The notes under the pieces: generated by a model
Database searches by the model: none
Seen by the model: only the letters and a program-made list of their open reading frames with translations
Told to the model about the DNA's origin: nothing
Position numbers and translations under genes: made by a program
Source of the DNA: Anaerolineales bacterium
GTDB taxonomy: Bacteria; Chloroflexota; Anaerolineae; Anaerolineales; Villigracilaceae
Direction of reading: 5' to 3'
DNA: 25,961 nt
Assembly: GCA_016928525.1 (NCBI GenBank)
Contig: JAFGKO010000278.1
Coordinates: 1 to 25,961 of the forward strand
Part shown: positions 23,559 through 25,961 of the stretch, in pieces
How positions within the stretch are numbered: the first letter of the stretch is position 1
Layout of the letters: the number at the start of each line of letters is the position of its first letter

Positions 23559-24215
23559 GTGTTCGATAAATCCCAATCACAGAATGCCCGACGGTACGCT
23601 TTGATCGCTCTCGCCGTTTTTACAGTTTCCGAAGCCCTCTCGACAACCATTTTCCGCTATACCGAAGGGAGAACATATATTGAATTCGTGATTCTCATCT
23701 CGATTGAGGCATTGCTCGTGCGCTGGCTTATACCCCTCCTGATCACTTACAAGATCGAGAAAAGGAATATTAAATCGCTGGGCCTATTGATCCCAAAGGA
23801 AAAACGCGCAGCCTATGTAGGGGGTGCTGTTTCCATCCTTATCCTCCCTGTTTTCATCGTCGGATATGATCCTTACTACCCTATCGAATTCCTCGAACAG
23901 ATTCTTTACATCGGGCTTACAGAAGAATTGTTCTTCCGAGGTTACTTGATGACACGTATGTGCCAGTGGCTGGGTAAATACCGGGGTCTTCTGGCTGCCA
24001 GCCTTCTCTTTGGATTTGGGCATATCATTTCCAGGGTTGTCGATCAAGGAATTGGATACCTCCTCCCCGCCACGTATGTCGGCCTGCAAACATTCCTTGG
24101 GGGGCTGTTTTTTGGCTATCTCTATTTGCGCACAAAAAACATTTGGCCTTCAGCCCTGTTGCATATTTCGACAAATATGTATTTGATGGATTTGGTCGGG
24201 TTTTTTACCTCCTGA
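23559..24215 (+). CDS. CPBP-family intramembrane metalloprotease 3
   Basis: A 218-aa multi-pass membrane protein with an intact CPBP core: E122-E123-L-F-F-R127-G-Y-L, F151-x-x-x-H155 and H202-I-S-T-N206. It resembles CPBP 1 (12511-13152): both read (E)E-x-x-(F/Y)-R-GYLMTR-x-x-QWLG, an identical stretch at the motif-1 helix, and both have a H-x-ISR element after motif 2, so the two are paralogues. GTG 23559 is preceded by TGGAGG 5 nt away, and no ATG is near. The nucleoside phosphorylase gene follows after 16 bp. Confidence 0.92.
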   Translation: MFDKSQSQNARRYALIALAVFTVSEALSTTIFRYTEGRTYIEFVILISIEALLVRWLIPLLITYKIEKRNIKSLGLLIPKEKRAAYVGGAVSILILPVFIVGYDPYYPIEFLEQILYIGLTEELFFRGYLMTRMCQWLGKYRGLLAASLLFGFGHIISRVVDQGIGYLLPATYVGLQTFLGGLFFGYLYLRTKNIWPSALLHISTNMYLMDLVGFFTS

Positions 24216-24231
24216 AAGGAACCGCATTTCG

Positions 24232-25044
24232 ATGCCCCAGACAAAACCCTACATTACGCCTCAACAAGTGTACGCCATTGCTTACCAGGATGGCCTCCAG
24301 GATGAGCAATTGAAACTATCTGGTATGGCAATATTAACCTTCAGCAAGGCGGTCATGGATCGGTTAGATGAACGATGTGCTTTGGAGGAGACACAGTGGA
24401 TTTCTCAACGCCACCATCCGTACAGCGCTGCTCAACTGGTGAAACGCGGCCAGTATCAGGGATTGTCGGTAACCGCCCTTATCCCCCCCATGGGTACCTC
24501 ACCCCTTGCCTGCGTGGTCGAGGATTTGGTTGCCTGTGGTATCCAGGCAGTTTTTCTGGTATGCGCGGCCTGGTCGCTGGGACCTCCAGTAGCGTTTGGC
24601 GATCTGATCGTGCCGGCCTATTCCATTGGTCGAGATGGCACATCCATCCACTACGGCAACCGCCTGGAGCATGTTTCAGCAAACCCGCAAGTTGTGGAGG
24701 CCTTGCAGAAAAACTCTAACAAACCGGGGCCGAAGATCCACGTGGGTGGGAACGCCTCATGCGAGGCGTTATACCGCATCACCCCACAAATGGTCGCCGA
24801 TTTTCGCTCGCAAAGCTGCCTATGCATGGACAACGGCGAGGCCGGCACACTGTTTGCAGTGACGCGCACATTGGGTGTGCCCGGCGGGGTGCTCTTCCAG
24901 CCTTATATTGATCTGCAAGAAGGGTGGAATCCCTCTCGCCTCGATAAATCATACACAGCAATCTGTCAAATACAAGCCGAGATTGCGCTGGAAGCAGGTC
25001 TCCAGCTCAAGCAAAACAAACTACTTGGAAAGAGGCGAGAATGA
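24232..25044 (+). CDS. Purine/uridine-type nucleoside phosphorylase
   Basis: A 270-aa PNP/UDP-family protein, the usual length for the NP-I group that cleaves nucleosides with phosphate to base and ribose-1-phosphate. Recognisable are PPMGTSPLACVVEDLVACGIQAVFLVCAAWSL (about 86-117, the phosphate/sugar-binding segment and helix, usually GIGSPSA...GxGGL), FGDLIVPAYSI (124-134) and CMDNGEAGTLFAVTRTLGVPGG (about 200-221, with the MExE-like element normally contacting ribose changed to MDNGEAG). Substrate class cannot be fixed. AAGGA precedes ATG 24232 by about 11 nt. Its stop overlaps the ATG of the frameshifted small gene (ATGA at 25041-25044). Confidence 0.88.
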   Translation: MPQTKPYITPQQVYAIAYQDGLQDEQLKLSGMAILTFSKAVMDRLDERCALEETQWISQRHHPYSAAQLVKRGQYQGLSVTALIPPMGTSPLACVVEDLVACGIQAVFLVCAAWSLGPPVAFGDLIVPAYSIGRDGTSIHYGNRLEHVSANPQVVEALQKNSNKPGPKIHVGGNASCEALYRITPQMVADFRSQSCLCMDNGEAGTLFAVTRTLGVPGGVLFQPYIDLQEGWNPSRLDKSYTAICQIQAEIALEAGLQLKQNKLLGKRRE

Positions 25045-25252
25045 GCGCTCAACATCTCACTGAAACCGAACAAGTCGCGGCGGCTTATGTGCTCCGCTGG
25101 GTAAAAAAACATACGAGATTATCCGCACCGCGCCGGGGCGTATATTGTTGCGCGTTACCACCCCCCAAGATGAAGAACAGTACTATTCCATCCTGCATGA
25201 ACCGGACCTGCACATCGTCTTCCATGAGCCAGTGTCACTCCCCAGCCGTTAA
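25041..25252 (+). pseudogene. Small gene that changes frame at an A7 run (frameshifted or slippage-decoded)
   Basis: The start ATG 25041 overlaps the phosphorylase stop (ATGA). Frame 0 reads 23 natural-looking residues (MSAQHLTETEQVAAAYVLRW, then VKK) to the A7 run at 25103-25109. Beyond it frame 0 turns into a low-quality sequence, whereas the -1 frame continues KTYEIIRTAPGRILLRVTT... to LPSR and a TAA at 25250-25252, about 70 aa in total. GTA AAA AAA is exactly the A AAA AAA heptamer used for -1 slippage, but a sequencing error or a pseudogene mutation gives the same picture. The product is not recognised. Confidence 0.55.
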
Positions 25253-25258
25253 AACGGC
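25245..25258 (+). repeat. Small hairpin at the 3' end of the frameshifted gene
   Basis: GCCGT (25245-25249) pairs with ACGGC (25254-25258) around TAAA, spanning the stop codon. The U-tract expected of an intrinsic terminator is missing, so its role is unclear. Confidence 0.3.
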
Positions 25259-25336
25259 ATGTCTTGCAGCGAAATTCTATTGGCAATATGTCAGGTCGTC
25301 AACTACCCCCGTTAAAGCAGGTGGCTTGTCACTGGA

Positions 25337-25513
25337 GGTGTCGAGTGTCTTCCTTACCAAACGGGGATCTCTTCTCCGCCGGGTTTCCAGGCTTGGGGCT
25401 GCCTGGCTCACGGTTCCGCTTACATTCCATCTACCGCGGCGCACCGCACAGCGCGCAAACCGCCGCACCGGATCGAAAGGAAGCCATGCGTTTTCAACGC
25501 ATCGTTTTTTTGA
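25337..25513 (+). repeat. Dispersed structured repeat, copy 2
   Basis: Same orientation as copy 1 (6471-6646) and similar throughout. The stem GGGGA/TCTCC keeps pairing by a G-U where copy 1 has G-C. CCAGGC/GCCTGG, CGGT/ACCG and the terminal hairpin are kept. A further stem, GCGGCG with CGCCGC, is perfect here and has one mismatch in copy 1. As with copy 1, a weak upstream gene ends just before it and a new gene with its own leader begins after it. No inverted ends or flanking duplication were found. Confidence 0.85.
25486..25511 (+). terminator. Intrinsic terminator at the end of repeat copy 2
   Basis: ATGCGTT (25486-25492) pairs with AACGCAT (25496-25502) around TTC, followed by CG and seven T residues. 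It probably ends the unit that includes the nucleoside phosphorylase and the frameshifted gene. Confidence 0.75.
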
Positions 25514-25572
25514 GGTTTGTCACAAGCGGTTGCGTTATTCCTGGAATACGATCTTTCCCATCAGAATTTACG

Positions 25573-25680
25573 TGCCCCTATTGGGCGGGCGCGCATTTGT
25601 TTTAACCGTAGCGGCGTCGGCCGCGACAGCAGTGCACGTTACCACCAACCAGGCACCATACAGCAGGGTGGTGCGCTTTT
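25573..25680 (+). promoter_or_regulatory. Hairpin-rich leader in front of the lipoprotein gene
   Basis: Between repeat copy 2 and the lipoprotein start several short hairpins can be drawn: GCCC/GGGC near 25573-25585, GCGGC (25611-25615) with GCCGC (25620-25624) and GCACCA (25653-25658) with TGGTGC (25669-25674). The last is followed by GCTTTT, so it is weakly terminator-like and lies only about 25 nt before the start codon. Attenuation is possible but unproven, and no riboswitch class is recognised. Confidence 0.3.
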
Positions 25681-25705
25681 GTATTTCCTACCCAAGGGGT
25701 GTGCC

Positions 25706-25961
25706 GTGCGCCTGAAACTTGCTTTTCTCACACTGATCTTCGCGATAGTCCTCGCTGCATGCCAACAACAATCTACGGCAACCCCTAAAGTCCTTGATGT
25801 TGAACCATCCATTACCCGCTTAGTCGTACCGAAAATTGACCAGCCCACCGCCAACGCCATCCGCCAGAACATGGCGATGTTCTTGAAAACCGAACCATAC
25901 CCAGAATACAATGCCGGAAGCCAACTGCTCCGATACCTGGTCTCCAGCGGGGAGTTTGGTC
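25706..25961 (+). CDS. Lipoprotein, N-terminal part (cut by window end)
   Basis: An open frame from GTG 25706 to the window edge (85 codons, no stop), with AAGGGG 6 nt upstream of the start. The N-terminus is a lipoprotein signal peptide: basic VRLK, a hydrophobic stretch LAFLTLIFAIV and the lipobox L-A-A-C19, followed by a polar QQQSTATP linker. The mature part reads IDQPTANAIRQNMAMFLKTEP, which is hydrophilic and helical. No domain can be named from this fragment. The encoded protein should be anchored at the outer face of the cytoplasmic membrane. It follows the second structured repeat and a hairpin-rich leader, so it probably starts a new transcript. Confidence 0.8.
   Translation, partial: MRLKLAFLTLIFAIVLAACQQQSTATPKVLDVEPSITRLVVPKIDQPTANAIRQNMAMFLKTEPYPEYNAGSQLLRYLVSSGEFG

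Noticed and set aside
25041..25715. Open frame of 224 codons starting at 25041 and running through repeat copy 2
   Set aside because: After the A7 run the zero frame loses protein character while the -1 frame reads well to its own stop at 25252. The remaining codons are repeat DNA, and the frame conflicts with the lipoprotein start.
1..25961. CRISPR arrays, tRNA or rRNA genes, phage genes
   Set aside because: I saw no regularly spaced short direct repeats, no tRNA-like cloverleaf with a clear TPsiC arm, no rRNA signature and no phage structural gene. A systematic scan was not possible by eye.

Overview
The window looks like a Chloroflexota (probably Anaerolineae-like) chromosome segment. This is inferred from the mix of a triple-GAF sensor kinase, LVIVD-repeat propellers, several CPBP-family membrane proteases, a COG1533-type radical SAM protein and many one-off enzyme genes. 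No rRNA, tRNA or other taxonomic marker is present, so the placement is tentative. There is no CRISPR array, transposase or phage gene.

Layout. Positions 1-622 hold no convincing gene, only two hairpins and a G-rich stretch. A LuxR/NarL-type response regulator (+) and a large GAF histidine kinase (-) then converge at about 1270. A divergent intergenic region (3537-3797) carries a clear inverted repeat. From 3798 to the end, every supported gene is on the + strand with short or negative spacing: MacB/FtsX-type permease and its ATPase; an ICMT/PEMT-like membrane methyltransferase; LVIVD protein 1, a Yip1-like membrane protein, a VOC protein, LVIVD protein 2, a half-size class II terpene-cyclase-like protein, a membrane protein and an SDR; CPBP protease 1, Nudix, GNAT; a coupled trio (pyruvate-kinase-C-like protein, SAM methyltransferase, SplB-like radical SAM); CPBP 2, GNAT, enoyl-CoA hydratase/isomerase; an unknown protein; a small membrane protein, a membrane protein with a possible FGE/DUF1566-like tail and an ABC-2 exporter; CPBP 3; a nucleoside phosphorylase; a frameshifted small gene; and the start of a lipoprotein cut by the window end.

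Working together. Some links rest on spacing and overlap: the two ABC exporters each form a permease/ATPase pair, and 14284-16527 is a tightly coupled three-gene unit. For the rest, co-direction is visible but a shared pathway is not.

Most notable. A structured repeat of about 175 bp occurs twice in the same orientation (6471-6646 and 25337-25513), each copy ending in an intrinsic terminator. A small gene at 25041 changes frame at an A7 run that matches a -1 slippery heptamer. Several reading frames with good ribosome binding sites lead nowhere or run into the repeat. Several start codons were moved from the longest open frame to the position with a proper Shine-Dalgarno sequence.
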